A DNA stretch of 64,000 bases, taken from assembly GCF_008831285.2 (NCBI RefSeq), contig NC_045140.1:11218505-11282504 (forward strand), written 5' to 3'. The stretch is from Nymphaea colorata. Its lineage: Eukaryota; Streptophyta; Magnoliopsida; Nymphaeales; Nymphaeaceae. Below are positions 35,530 to 47,174 of the stretch, piece after piece (positions within the stretch are counted from its first letter, which is position 1; every line of letters starts with the position of its first letter). Made by a program: the position numbers and the translations under genes. The notes under the pieces are model-generated. The model saw only the letters and a program-made list of their open reading frames with translations, was not told where the DNA came from and did no database searches.

Positions 35530-36300
35530 GTTCTTCCTTATGGTCAGCTGGAAAGTGGGAGGTGGAAAAAAGATACTGTTTTGGTTGGAAAACTGGGATG
35601 AGGCATCATTGATCGCCTACGTCATAACCATGATCTCACCTTATTTTATCCTCTTAAGTGATTTATCAATACATAACGTGGTTAACTATCCCTCACTAAT
35701 CCTCAGTCTCAGAGTGCAACCACCATAGATTAAGCAGGTTATCCATCACATATAGCTCTCCCAAAACGATGACAGGCTTATGCTGGATAATAGAAAGAGA
35801 GGAAATTGGGCGCCGTGAAATATATGAGAATAACAGACTTTGCAGGAGAGCTTCTCAAAGTGTGAAAGAATAAAGCCTTACAACTTGCCACGAGTTAAAT
35901 GGTGCACCTACCTAGCAATAGAAAACCGTCTTGTGACCCAAGACAGATTACAAAAATTTGGATTTTCCCTTGCCAATCAATGCCACCTGTGTGAATCTAA
36001 GAGTCGGATATCACATATTTATTAACTGCAAACGGGCAACTTCTGGAGACAAATTTGACGTGCATATTGCCAGATGGAATAGTATCCAAGAATCCATCCA
36101 ATGATGGTGGCGGAGGTCCTGTAAAGCGAAGTGGATGAGAGAAAGTTGGCGCATGTGTTTTCCTATTACTACATGGCATCTCTAGAAACTAAGAAATAGA
36201 GTTAGCCATGACACAGAGGATGGCATCAACCGTGACATCATTGGCGCTTTTTGGGCAGATGTCAAAAATATTAGCATTGGCTACTTAAGGCATCTCTAAA
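35530..36300 (+). mobile_element. LINE remnant, reverse transcriptase C-terminal (zf-RVT) region
   Basis: A translation from 35542 reads VSWKVGGGKKILFWLENWDE, the conserved 'W-x-VGxGxxIxFWxDxW' stretch after LINE reverse transcriptase. From 35870 it reads IKPYNLPRVKWCTYLAIENR, then RLQKFGFSLANQCHLCESKS and, after a frameshift, HIFINCKRA, which is the zf-RVT zinc-binding domain. Near 36180 the frame gives LRNRVSHDTED, like the usual 'W-x-RN' ending. Frameshifts and a stop make it dead. No poly(A) tail or target duplication was identified. Confidence 0.72.
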
Positions 36301-36414
36301 TGCAAGAAAGAAATATGCTTTTGGATGGCCACTGTGATCAGTCCAGACCCGTGGTCCTCTTTTGATGAATACGAGTATACGACTTCATTTTGCAACCAGC
36401 AATTGTTGCAGGGA

Positions 36415-36485
36415 GGTATGGCCTCCACCCTTGGCTGCATGGAACAATGGTAATGATAATCAGATGGACGAAACAAATGTCAAGC

Positions 36486-36543
<58 letters not shown>

Positions 36544-36611
36544 TATGGCCTCCACCCTTGGCTGCATGGAACAATGGTAATGATAATCAGATGGACGAAA
36601 CAAATGTCAAG

Positions 36612-36645
<34 letters not shown>
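36415..36645. repeat. 127-bp tandem duplication, each copy ending in an (AT)n array
   Basis: The 73-bp sequence starting ggtatggcctccacccttgg is at 36415-36487 and again at 36542-36614. Each copy is followed by an (AT)n run (about 36489-36541 and 36612-36645). The copies look identical outside the array. The duplication includes the microsatellite, so unequal exchange or slippage at the AT array is a likely origin. Confidence 0.9.
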
Positions 36646-36647
<2 letters not shown>

Positions 36648-37740
36648 GAAAACTAAATTATGCGTTATGACTCTAAGCTTTTATAACATCATGGGACAAA
36701 ACTAGGACAACCCAACTTTTTTATCAGATAATCCTGTACATAATATAAATTTTTTATATCTTTTTACGTGCATACACTATCCATGATGGTGGAAGGGGGG
36801 AGGGGACACCAGCCGGACGGTGGTGCTCATACCATCGCTCGTGCTGACCTATGGCCATGCAAAGGGGGCGAGGGGATTAATCACTTCCTCCCGGCCGCTC
36901 GACGGAGGAATTTTTCCTTTTCCTTTCATCTCTACGATATATATATATGTGTGTGTGTGAAGATATGAGCCGTCCAATAAAAAAAATAAATTGAGCTCAG
37001 CCATGCATCATGCCCCATCGAACTACTCAGATAGATCAAATAAAAAACAGTGGTTGAGTGGAAAACCAAGGCTCGAACGGCCCTCATGTTTCCTCTCTCC
37101 CCCTTGTCTCCCTCCCTTCTTCCACTCTGAAACCCCATCCCCTCTCACCATGACCATCTCTCTTTGCCACCGGAGTCATGATCACCACCATGCGCAGCTC
37201 CATCCACCGCCGTTCATTTTTCCACTCTGCAACCCCTTGCCCTCCCACCATGAGCACCTCCTGAAAATCGTCATCACTTCCTTACGCCCATTTAATTTCC
37301 TTTCTGACCAAAATCAGTTTGCGTGTTAAATCTTCTATTATTGTTGTTTTTTGCATAGAGAAAATACAGCAGACATGAAATAAGAAAGGGCAAAAACCAT
37401 GAAACCTCGGCCTTCCATCTTCTTCCTCAATATTTTAGCCTCTAATGAATGTATTGTGTTCATGTCACAATCGCACGGGTTCATTCCAGGAATTCTTCGT
37501 CAACTGATGAGGATTGAAGCTCTTCACCTGCAAATGGCAACACAGAAAACGAGAGACGAAAGGATTGGTTTTTCTTTTCCTTGCTCCGTGATGACTGCTT
37601 TCATTCCAATCGAGGTCGAGAGCACCTCCACCTTTTTAGTCACAGTCCCTTCAATCACGATGGTATAGTTAAATACACTGGTCAAAACGCATGGAGCAAT
37701 GTATAGTGATAGGTGGGAAAATTTTTTCAATGAAAATCAG
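36646..37740. other. Intergenic DNA with C-rich/pyrimidine-rich stretches
   Basis: At about 37085-37260 there is a pyrimidine-rich, C-rich run with small internal repeats (ttccactctg-aaccc occurs twice, about 37118 and 37218). The ORF of 112 aa over it is probably compositional. No domain was recognised. Confidence 0.4.
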
Positions 37741-37748
37741 GTTGAAAG

Positions 37749-37750
<2 letters not shown>

Positions 37751-37786
<36 letters not shown>
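37751..37786. repeat. (AT)n microsatellite
   Basis: An uninterrupted run of at repeats, about 35 bases long. Confidence 0.95.
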
Positions 37787-37789
<3 letters not shown>

Positions 37790-37875
37790 CCATTGGCCAA
37801 TTAATATGTGATAGTAAAACCATGTGCCCTAACTAAATGTTCTTTTGTTTTCCTATAATTATTTAATTGGAGCAA

Positions 37876-38259
37876 CGCACGTGGGCTGACAAGCACCCTA
37901 TGCCGTTAGCCTTAAGTAATAAAAAGAGGCGCTAGATCATTTGAAAAATAAAGTACATAAAAAACATAAAATATGAAAAAAAGAAAAATGGCAATGTATT
38001 TTTTTTTTGAAGGCTCCTACATCATGAGGGAGGTAAGAAAGAAGAATAATCTCTACTTACTTACATAAGGCTGGCCAAAGCTGCTTACAAGATTTTTGCC
38101 GACCACCTAAAACAAGGACTCCCATTATATACACTTAGGATCGGATTAGATGGTGTTCCTTTGTAAGTGAACACTTAATCATAAACCAAAGACTCAACAT
38201 AAACAAATGAAGTACATAACAAAGCAAAAGACTATACTGACTCTAGGCACAGGGAAACA
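37876..38259 (-). repeat. 3' LTR of a Ty3/gypsy chromovirus (minus strand)
   Basis: On the minus strand the purine tract gaggaaggag is followed by an LTR starting tgtttccctgtg at 38259. The other end is near 37876 (cgcacgtgggctgaca, matching tgtcacgggctgaca of the partner LTR). It aligns over most of its length with 46752-47153 at roughly 80 per cent by eye; shared phrases include ccaaagctgcttacaagatt and accaaagactcaacataaac. About 30 bp near the start are missing here. No target duplication could be confirmed. Confidence 0.8.
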
Positions 38260-38261
38260 GA

Positions 38262-40400
38262 CTCCTTCCTCAAATCAAGCACCGTCCTCTGCACCAGCTG
38301 CTTCGTGGTTGGCTCTGGCTTCCAACGAGTAGCGCTGATTGATGCGTAATCCATACTCCCAAGTTGGGTTCTGCTCGCCTATCCACTTTAATTGGTACTT
38401 CTTCGGCTTGTCTAAATAGTTTGCCTTGTGTCGAAAAATCTGTTCCATTTGTCAGTCTGCTGTTCACTTGATCGACAGGGCTCGCTATACGATCGGTTGT
38501 CATTATGGGATGCTCCTATCGAGGTCTTCATCATCAAAATAGAAGGGATTCATGTTACAAACATGTAACACTGAATCCACTTTAAAGTTTGTTAGTAGGT
38601 CTAGCTTGTACGTTAGCTTTTCGATAATCTTTAGCACTGTGAATTCCCTCAAACTTGCATATTAATGCCCAATGTTGGCCACGGAAGTTGGTCGTACAAT
38701 CATGGTAAAGTTTCACGAGGACTTGGTCTCCCACTCGAAATTTTATATGCCTTCGGGTCCGATCTACAAATTTCTTCATCTTTTTTGGTGGCCTTGTACA
38801 AGCACGCCTTGGCCACTTCCATTTCTTCCTGCCTGTCGTAGACAAACTAATAAGTGAAGGTAGGTTGTCTCTTCTTCTGAGCAACAAGGGTATGTGGCAT
38901 CAATGGTTGTCATCTAGTAGGTATCTTGAATAGACTGTCAACAAAGCTCGCTCTTCTATAATTTATAGCAAAATTGTGCTACATCAAGCAACTTTGCCTA
39001 ATTCTTTTAATTTGTGTTGATGGACTATCGAAGATATTGTTCCAATAAGTCATTGATCTGTTTAGTTTAACTGTCGATTTGCAGGTGAAAACTTGTTGAG
39101 AATAGCAAGTCTAAATCAAGCAAGCAAAATACTTTGCGCCAAAACTTTCCTATGAAGCGGCCGTCATGATCACTTACAATGTTTTTTGACACGCCCCAAT
39201 GTTTCACTATGTGTTTCACAAACAACTCTGCCATTTTTTCAATGGGACATTCTTTAGAGGTTGAGATGAAGGTAGCATATTTCGAAAATCTATCCACAAC
39301 CACAAAGATGGAGTTGAAGCCATCAATTTTGAGCAAGCTTATGATGAAGTCTATGTACAGGCATTCCCATGGACATTCTGAAATAAGAAAACGCTCCAAG
39401 AGGCCTAGCAATCTTTTAGTTTATCCCCTTGTCTTGCTGGCAAATCAAGCAAGTTTTTATGTAGCCTCAACAGCGTCTCTCATTTGTGACCAGTAATAGC
39501 CACGTTCAAGGACCACCAATGTCGGCTTCTGACCAGGATGACCTACCCACAATGCATAATGGCATTCCTTCTGCAACTTCCATCGAAGGCTACCCCACCT
39601 ATGCACGAACACACGTTCGCCCTTTGTGATCAAGAATCCATCACGCAACGGCGCGTCTTCTCCGCCTCAACTGTCGTGACCAAATGTTTGGCCATAGGGT
39701 CTTGCTTCATGCCTTCTCGAATCTGCCCGAGAAAAGCACCTTCATGTTGTGCTTCAGATGTCTTCATTCAAGTTGCTATTAGTTCCACCTTTCTACTTAG
39801 CACGTCAGCTACGACGTTAGTCCTTCCTGCCTTGCATTCCAATGCAAAGTCAATTCCCCAAGAAATTCCTGTCATCGGGTCTCCTTTGGAGTCAACTTTT
39901 TCTGGGTCTGAAAGTAGTTTATGACTACATTATCTGTTTTCACCACAAACTAAGTTCCCAACAAGTAATGTCTCCACGTGCAAAGGCATTGGATAATTGT
40001 TGTCATTTCCTTTCATGTATGGAGTAGTGTCACTTCGTGTCTTTAAGCTCCTTGCTTTCATAGGCAACCAAGTGACCTTCCTGCATCAAATCTCCACCAA
40101 TGGCAAAATCTGAAGCATTGTTGTGAAGTTCAAACTTTTTAGTATGGTCGGGTAGCTTGAGCACTTGCTCCTACATCAGGGCCCTCTTCAAGCAATCAAA
40201 TGCATCTCCTACAAGTTTTTTTTCAAGCCCAAGTTCTATTATTTTTTAATAAATCGGTGAGGGGCGCAACTATCAAAGAATATCATTCAATAAATCGCCA
40301 ATAGTAGTTTACCAAGCCGAAAAAGGAACGCAACTCCAGCATATTAGTTGGCGATCTCCAGTCCTGAATAGCCCTTAATTTATCACCCCAAATTTTTTTG
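38262..40400 (-). pseudogene. Chromovirus pol 3' half: RT end, RNase H, integrase, GPF/Y module, chromodomain remnant
   Basis: Reading down from 40400 on the minus strand, the order is the reverse transcriptase end/RNase H start (WRSPTNMLELRSFFGLVNYY), then RNase H pieces (KEMTTIIQCL, WRHYLLGT, KTDNVVINYFQTQKKL), then the integrase zinc region (HPGQKPTLVVLERGYYWSQM near 39540). The integrase core follows (FVVVDRFSKYATFI and VSDHDGRF near 39200-39300), then a GPF/Y-like module (RHIKFRVGDQVLVKL near 38720). Last, close to the LTR, comes a chromodomain-like YQLKWIGEQNPTWEYG (about 38345-38395). Multiple stops and frame changes occur. The order and the chromodomain place it among plant chromoviruses. 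Confidence 0.85.
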
Positions 40401-40978
40401 AAAAGACTGCATTCTTTTTACCCAAACACAAATTCAAAACTCAACTTTAGATGTGAGATTTAAATCCAAAATCCAACTCTCCAATTCAAATAAGATCCAC
40501 AAATCATAGTTTTGTGCTTCTTTCTCGTGACGCATGATTGGTTTTTTTTTAAAAAAAATAGAATAACGTAAAAAATGGTATAAAATGAAATAAAATGAGT
40601 AACATGCTCCCTTTTCTTGCAAAACCGACCCATGGGGGCGATGTTTGAATTTTTTGGGTGGGCATTAGCCCTGTCTACATTCCAAAGGGGAATTTGTAGG
40701 GCTAATGGCCAATCTCACTTAGTCAAAAACCTATTTTTTAAAAAAAAATGAAAATAATTCAATTTTGCATGAAATTGTTGTGAAATTTTAAAAAAAAATC
40801 AAATTTTGAGTTTTGCCTCCAAAACTCCCTACAAATACCCCTACAATATGTTCTCTTCGGCCTTTGGAGAACCTCTAGTGCATTCTCACTTGAAGACTTA
40901 GAGTTTTCCCTTAGCTCTTTTTCTCCATTTCTCTCTTCTTCTTTCCTTCTCATTCCTCTTCTCCTCTGACCTTGGGAG

Positions 40979-42176
40979 TAGGGCTGAACACGAGCCGGGT
41001 CGAGCCCGAGCTTGGCCAGCTCGAACTCAGCTCAACTTCTATTTTGCACAGCTCGAGCTCGGCTAGAGTTCGAATCGAGTTGTTTAATGTTAAATCGAGC
41101 TCGGCTCGATGAAGCATGTCAGAGTTCAAATTCGAGCTCGATCAACTCGTTTACGCATGCTTGTAATGCGGTAACAGAAGAAAATTGCAATGTGCTTGCT
41201 GTAGTGCTGCTATGGAGGGAGATGGCAGTGGTGTGGAAAGGGCGATTATCCTGGTAAGGAAGGTGAATCACTTCATGAGAAATGAGAAACCTGAAATCAT
41301 GAAACCCCAAATGAGAAATCTGAAATTTTATATCAGAAATTTGAATATCATTTGAAACCCTAGCTCAACGAATGAAGGTTTTGAAACCCTCGCACCCGAG
41401 CAAGGGTTTCATCTGAGAAAGGGTTTTATCAGTAGCAAAAAATGCCACCCTTTGCAGCTTCTAGTAAGAAACGCGTTAAGGGGGAAATTTCACCAGAAAT
41501 GTAGTAATGAATCTTCGTTCCAACTAATCTCATCAACTCCACATTTGGGCATAAGCTCGCCCAAGCCAGGGAGTGAGGGAAACCCTCGCTTGGGCAAAAC
41601 CCTCGCCCAACCGACGGTTTTAGAAAGCCTCCCTTTGGCAAAACCAGAGAGAGATTAAAGAGGGGAAGAGAGAGGGAGAGTAGCGGGATTTGAAAAAGCC
41701 CTAGCTTGGGCCGGAGCAAGGGTTGAAGGATCTAAAGTTGGAGCAAGGGTTTTGAAGAAACCCTCGTTCCAGTGAGTGAGGGTTTCAGGATTTTGAAACC
41801 CTTGACTTAGAGTTAGAGAGAGGGGGGGAGAGAGAGAAAGGTGTACCTTGTCTGGTTTTGCCGTAGCACATGCAATGGGCAGCATTGAAGAAGAAAAGAA
41901 GAAGAAGAAGAAGAAAGAGCGGAGAGAGAATGCACAGGATGAAATGAAACCCTCAGTGAAAAAAACATAATAAGTATTTCTTTTGCTTGAGCCGAGTCGA
42001 GCTGGCTCGACTAAAAAAACGAGTCAAAAAATGACCTCGAGCTCGGCTCGATAAAAAAATGAGTCAAAAAACGAGCTCGAGCTTGGTTCATTTATTAAAA
42101 TAGTCGGCTCGAACTCGATTTCGAGTCGAGTTTCAATGAGCTGAGCTAGAGTTGCTTGGCTCGTTGTTCACTCCTA
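40979..42176. mobile_element. Non-autonomous hAT-type element, 1.2 kb, with 8-bp target duplications
   Basis: The left end tagggctgaacacgagcc and the right end (minus strand) taggagtgaacaacgagcc form a terminal inverted repeat. The 8-bp repeat cttgggag flanks both sides (40971-40978 and 42177-42184). Both ends carry clustered subterminal cgagctcg/gctcga motifs, probable transposase-binding sites by analogy with other hAT elements. The body (about 41280-41970) is rich in gaaaccctcg / gagggtttc phrases and open in several frames, with no transposase domain. Depends on a transposase elsewhere. Confidence 0.92.
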
Positions 42177-42355
42177 CTTGGGAGCAAACTTCTCCAAATT
42201 TCAATTCTTCAGGAGAGCACAAGGAGATCCCTTTGAGCAATATCTTCATCATCTTAGAACTTCACTCAAGGTGAATATAGGTTCATCCGAAGAAAGGGTA
42301 TTCATTTTCTTAAAATCACTCTTGTTAGAGGTATGTAAGCAACATCTCAATCATT

Positions 42356-42700
42356 TTTCTTTCCTTACTCTTTCTTTTTTTCATCTTCCCATGGTCATAT
42401 AAGATAGCCACCAAACCTTCATTTCGGAGTTAAGAGCAATTCTTGAGTGCACCCAGAGCATTAAAAGTTGAAATGATATTTTATTTTATGATTGGAACAT
42501 GTTCTTTCTTTTCTTGAATGTTGCTTTATTTTGGTTTCCTTACTTCTCTTCTTTATCTCTCCATGGCTATATAAGATAGCTCTCAAATCTCTTTTTTGGA
42601 ATCAATAAGCTATTTTTGAGTGCACCAGGAGCATAAGAAGATGAGATGATATTTCATTTTATGATTGAAACATGTTTTCTCTTTTCTAGAATGTTGCTTT
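42356..42700. repeat. Diverged tandem duplication, period about 172 bp
   Basis: The phrases atgg-catataagatagc, gagtgcacc-agagcat and atgatattttattttatgatt recur with a spacing of about 172 bases (for example at 42391 and 42563). The copies differ by many substitutions and small indels. The repeat lies inside the block that splits the chromovirus. Confidence 0.75.
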
Positions 42701-43667
42701 GTTTTGAAATATTATTCATGCATAGTTGATTATTTTTCCATTTATATATGAATGAACGGTGACAATGAGTGTTTGGGTTGGGATTCTTCTCTATTGTTAT
42801 GTTGATGTTTGAGGTTGGGATTTGTCGAACTAGAAAAAACCCTCATGAATATGTACATGTTAATATGCATTTTTATATCATTATTATGTTTAGTTTCTCT
42901 CTTAATCACCCAATTATGAATCCTAATTAGTACCTTATTATGTTGTTTGATTTTCTTCCATACCCAACGGTGGAAGAAACATATCTCCTTGTAACAAATG
43001 AAATAATTATGTTTTATATTCATATATAAAAATATTTGAAGTCATGCTCTTCAAAAAAATTTCAAAAGCAAGAACTCTCTCTATTGAGACTCTGGAGACC
43101 TAGCTTAGTCTATTGCATGAGCCCAAGTTTCTCTCCGGCCTACATAAAAATTGAAGTCGAATATTTTAAGTCATTTCTTGATTTTTAATCTTATGAAGAC
43201 ACATACGTATATACATATTATATACATATATATGCACATGATGTTTTTTATCTTTCTCTTTATGTTTCCACATTTTATTTTACAAATTTTCATATACACA
43301 TATATTTTATTTTCTCTTTATAGAATTTTTTATTTCCCTTTTCAAGTTAAACATCATCTCCTATAAATTTCTTATATATATACATATACGTATATTTTTC
43401 TATTTTTCTTCTTCTAAAATCTCTCTTTCTCTTTGAATTAGTATCTTCTTTTATAAACTTTCATATTTGTGTACACGTATATGTGCATCTCTCTCCCTCT
43501 CTCTCTTTTAAGATTTTATTTTTCCTCTCTATTTAAGTTAATATTTCATTTTCAAAAGCTTTCACATACATACATGTACATATATGTATACATATACATA
43601 TGCACATGTACGTATATACATATATATAGAGATACGTATCTCCCCCTCTTTTAAAATCTTTCATTTA

Positions 43668-45137
43668 AGTCACATTTGATGGCCAAGAAAAACACTATAT
43701 ATCGAGTGGTTTTTTTCAATTTCGTACGGTTCAACCGGTGTCATCAAACGCAGGAAAAAAATCCGCGCAAAAAAGGCTCGATCCGGGTAAATTTCCCCTG
43801 GAAAAAAGTCGGACCCCGAAGACTTTTTTCCAAGGATTTTTTTTTTTGCCCATTATGTTCATTCTTCGCGTCCTTTCTCTTCTCTGTTGCCACCGCCTCT
43901 TCCTCCTCTGATCGACCGAGTTTGGTTCAGCTCACGGCAGCATCTCCTTCACTCTCTTGTTCAAGTTTGGGATGTGGACCCTCTTTCGCTCTCTCTCTCT
44001 CTACCTCCCATTCCCTCTTGCTCCTTGTCTCTCTCTATCTCCGTCCATCTTGCCCCAACCTGCCCTGCTACTGATTGAATAAGAGAAGGGGCGGTTCTGC
44101 GTTCCCCATAAAGCTCCAATGGTGTGGTGGGCGTCAAAGCATGATTTTGATTGTTAACACGATTATCCTCATCTTCATCAGTGTAATCTGGGCATATCAA
44201 AGATGCCCTAATCGAGTCCTTGACATTGAAATCCTGCGCCGGCATGGATATCCCCTTCTTCACCACCACAGCTGAACGTTACCTCCATCCATCGTCGTGT
44301 TTAGAAGTTCTTCTTCGTCGTCGTGCTCTCCACCACCACTGCCGCTCTGCCTCCATCTGTCCGTCGCCGTGGTTGATTTAGAAGTTGTTGAGGTACCCCC
44401 AACCTCTCTCTCCCTATTCTGCATTCTTCCGTTTTCTAATCCCATCTTCTTTGCAACGGTGAGAAATGGGGAGCAATTTGAGGCCTTTTGTTTGAGTGAA
44501 GGATTCATTTCCGAGAGAATTTTTCTCACATTTCTTCATGTTGTTCATGGTGGTGGAATCCGAAAAGATAGGGTTGGGGTTAGGGTTTTAGGAACTATTG
44601 CTTTGCTGTCTTTTAATAGTTGAAATTAGAGAGCAAACCTTCTATGTTTTTGTTATTTTCCCTCTTTTCATGCTGTTGGTAGTTGTTTTTTTTACTAGCT
44701 AGGAAAAATCTTGGCATATTCTGGTGTTTCTAGTTACACATATCATGAGCGAACATGTAATTCTGATCCACATTGAATGTAGCATTTCATGAGTGAACAT
44801 GTTAGTTTCTTTCTTTCTCTAGGGTCCTATCTACTTAGGAAAATTAGAAAATAAAAAGACATGGGTCCATCTTGCAGTGGTTATTATGCTAACCATGTTA
44901 TGTGGATGCCCCATTAATAATGCATTAATAATGCTAGTGTAACGGTCAATAATTTTTTTCATGAAAAAATTTTCCTATTTATCAAACTAAGGATTTTTTA
45001 CCCCGGAAAAAAATTCCAGGCCATCAAACATGGCCTGAAACAGGAAAAAGAAAAATTTACCTTCATGTCAGTTTACCGTGGATTTTTTCTCCTGAAAAAA
45101 TTCCCCCTCAAAAAAATCCAGGCCATCAAACGTGGCC
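43668..45137. mobile_element. Tourist/PIF-Harbinger-like element, 1.47 kb, TTA target duplication
   Basis: The right end reads ggccatcaaacgtggcc and is followed by tta (45138-45140). The left end reads agtcacatttgatggcc after tta (43665-43667). Inverted, the two ends match at about 13 of 17 positions. A 3-bp TTA duplication is the mark of PIF/Harbinger and Tourist MITEs. A second copy of the terminal motif (ggccatcaaacatggcc) sits inside at 45019-45035. The body (about 43880-44620) is CT-rich, GC-richer and open in several frames, like a captured 5' leader or gene piece, but no transposase or known domain is seen. Confidence 0.72.
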
Positions 45138-45692
45138 TTAGTGATCTTTGAAATCTCTTTCTCTCTCTTTCTTTCTATGGGAGTATTTCATCTTTTCCGT
45201 TCTTTTAGATATTTTCTCTAAAGATCTAAGGTTTTAATTGTCTACTTCATCAAAACAAAAAAATCAACTAATCACCCAATATTGAATAATGTTTGATGGT
45301 CTACAAACTCATTCCATTTTTAAAAACTTTTCTCTTTTCATAATAATATTTATAACAATCTTATAAATAAAAATAATAAATTTAGATGTATGTGACGGTA
45401 TGAATGTTTTTAGATGAATATTGTGGTAGGAATGAATTATTCTCTTATAATCATGTAGGACCAATGCATTTATGCATTCACAGTTACTTAACATCACTTA
45501 TGATCACAAGCACCTCTCTAAAAGAACTTAAGCAAGATGAGATAGAGCTCTAATTTGGTAGTAACCGAACTAGAGTAAAACCTAAAATCTACTTAAAGTC
45601 TTAAGCGAACACTAAATTCACTTCAAAAATAATTTTTCAAGCTTTCCAAATGGTATTTGTAAAGATTTCTATAGGGCATATCCTATAGGGTG

Positions 45693-46740
45693 TCATCGCA
45701 TGGCATCGAGAAAGAGTTTTATGGCATGATTCACCTCACACTGATGTGACAGCTGTCTAGGGAGCTCTGCAGGCATTGTCCCTCTGAATTCCTCTAAGGC
45801 AGGCACAAGCGGCTCTGGGACCAAGTCAGGGAAGTCATTAGGCACTTCCATGATTGCTACCAAGTATGTATCTTCACCATGCTTCAAACATTTTTCCAAC
45901 TGTAGAGCGGACAACATCATGGCCTCACAAGGGGACTTTTCATCTATAATATTGATACTATGCAAGTACGGCATCTGGACCATCTTTGCAAGGCTAAGGA
46001 ACTCCATACCTAGAAGCATCCAAAAATCATCCATCAAGACCACCAAGAAGTTTGCTTTACTTGACCAACTCTCAATCTTCACGGTCACATCTCGAGCTAC
46101 TCCACGGATGGGTTTTACTTCCGAGTTCACCACTTTCATGCATAACTCTCCATTCTCGAGGGTGAGGCCTAATCTCCTTACCTCTTCACTGTCAAATCCT
46201 TTGGGCCTTGCTGACGAAGTTCTTATACTGCTCATGATTTAAACTGTTCATAAAGTGAAAAAATCTATCTTCATCTAACATACATGTAATTTCTAGCATC
46301 TTTCCCAAAAGGGCTTTTACATAGCCACGGATTGAACCTGTCTGTTTCAAGTCCATGAGCTTTTGTTTGGCTAATACTCAGTATTCTTGGGCAAAAAGAA
46401 GGCCATGCATGTCTTGTTTAAATCCTTCTCAACTGTCAATAACGCATAGGCCTTTCTCCATATCACTTTCCCTTTGACACCACTAAAGCATGACATCGTG
46501 CCCTAAGAACATTGTTGTCATAGAAATCTTTGTGTCATCATCAAAGATTCGGTTTACCTTGAGAAACTTCTGCACCTGATAGCGGAAGTTCTTGAACTCT
46601 TTAACATCTCGAGTTTCATCGTATCTCTTTTGCTCAGGGCTTTGAATCAAGGCACCACACCAGCACTTCCAGCTTCACCTAAGGAAGTGAACCGGTTCTC
46701 TAGGGACCTATTGTGAACCTTGAGGAATTGTGAACCGATT
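45693..46740 (-). pseudogene. Chromovirus gag and protease, ending at the start of reverse transcriptase
   Basis: Just inside the LTR, minus-strand frames give gag fragments (KVIWRKAYALL, LGKMLEIT and DEDRFFHFMNSL in shifting frames, 46190-46500). From 46235 an open frame of 180 aa reads EEVRRLGLTLENGELC, then NFLVVLMDDFWMLLGMEFL, the retropepsin region. It ends with LEEFRGTMPAELPRQL and CEVNHAIKLF, the linker that normally leads into reverse transcriptase (the family pattern is F-x-DVMP-x-ELP then DH-x-IEL). The frame stops at 45693 and the element is lost beyond. Gag has several frameshifts. Confidence 0.8.
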
Positions 46741-46751
46741 TTGATACCAGT

Positions 46752-47153
46752 TGTCACGGGCTGACAACTTCAGTTTGTGCGGCATGGAAGTCACCTTATA
46801 TCGTCAGCCTTAAATAATTGAAATGGGTGCAGAGATCATTTGAAAAACAAAGTATATAAAGAACACAAAGTGTGAATAAAGAAAACTCGCAATATATTTC
46901 TTTTGAAAAGCTTGTACATCAGGAGGGAAGTAAGAAAGGAAAATAATCTCAACTTGCTTACATAGGGTTGCCAAAGCTGCTTACAAGATTATTCCCGACC
47001 ATTAAAAAAAAATGAATCTCATTATATACACTTGGGACGAGATTGGAGAGTGCTCCGTCGCAGGTGAACACTCAAGCATAAACCAAAGACTCAACATAAA
47101 CAAATGAAGTACATATTTAAAAGGACTATACAAACTCTAGACACAAGGAAACA
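46752..47153 (-). repeat. 5' LTR of the split Ty3/gypsy chromovirus, with PBS
   Basis: On the minus strand the LTR ends cccgtgaca at 46752 and is followed by actggtatcaaaatcgg, a tRNA-Met-like primer-binding site, at 46751-46735. It starts tgtttccttgtg at 47153. The last 21 bp (aactctagacacaaggaaac as core) are repeated once more just outside, at 47154-47174, so the boundary might be 47174. It pairs with 37876-38259. Confidence 0.82.
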
Positions 47154-47174
47154 AACTCTAGACACAAGAAAACA

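Larger units (their letters stand above)
40401..45692. other. 5.3-kb foreign block separating the two halves of the chromovirus
   Basis: Left of 40400 lies RNase H and right of 45692 lies protease to the RT start of the same minus-strand family. The expected reverse transcriptase core (about 190 codons) is absent. The block holds a hAT element (40979-42176), a Tourist-like element (43668-45137) and about 2.6 kb of other AT- and T-rich DNA. That DNA includes (ACATAT)n-like microsatellites at about 43190-43640 and a possible small MITE at about 40427-40665. I cannot identify what first inserted or was recombined here. Confidence 0.6.

Noticed and set aside
41429-41885. Minus-strand ORFs inside the hAT element
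   Set aside because: They come from repeated gaaaccctcg phrases and show no transposase or other domain.
43676-44623. ORFs of 132, 108 and 102 aa
   Set aside because: They sit inside a Tourist-like element and are CT-repeat driven. No recognised domain.
37876-47153. Target-site duplication for the split chromovirus
   Set aside because: The five bases outside the two LTR ends (agcaa on the left, aactc or gcaca on the right) do not match, so no duplication is claimed.
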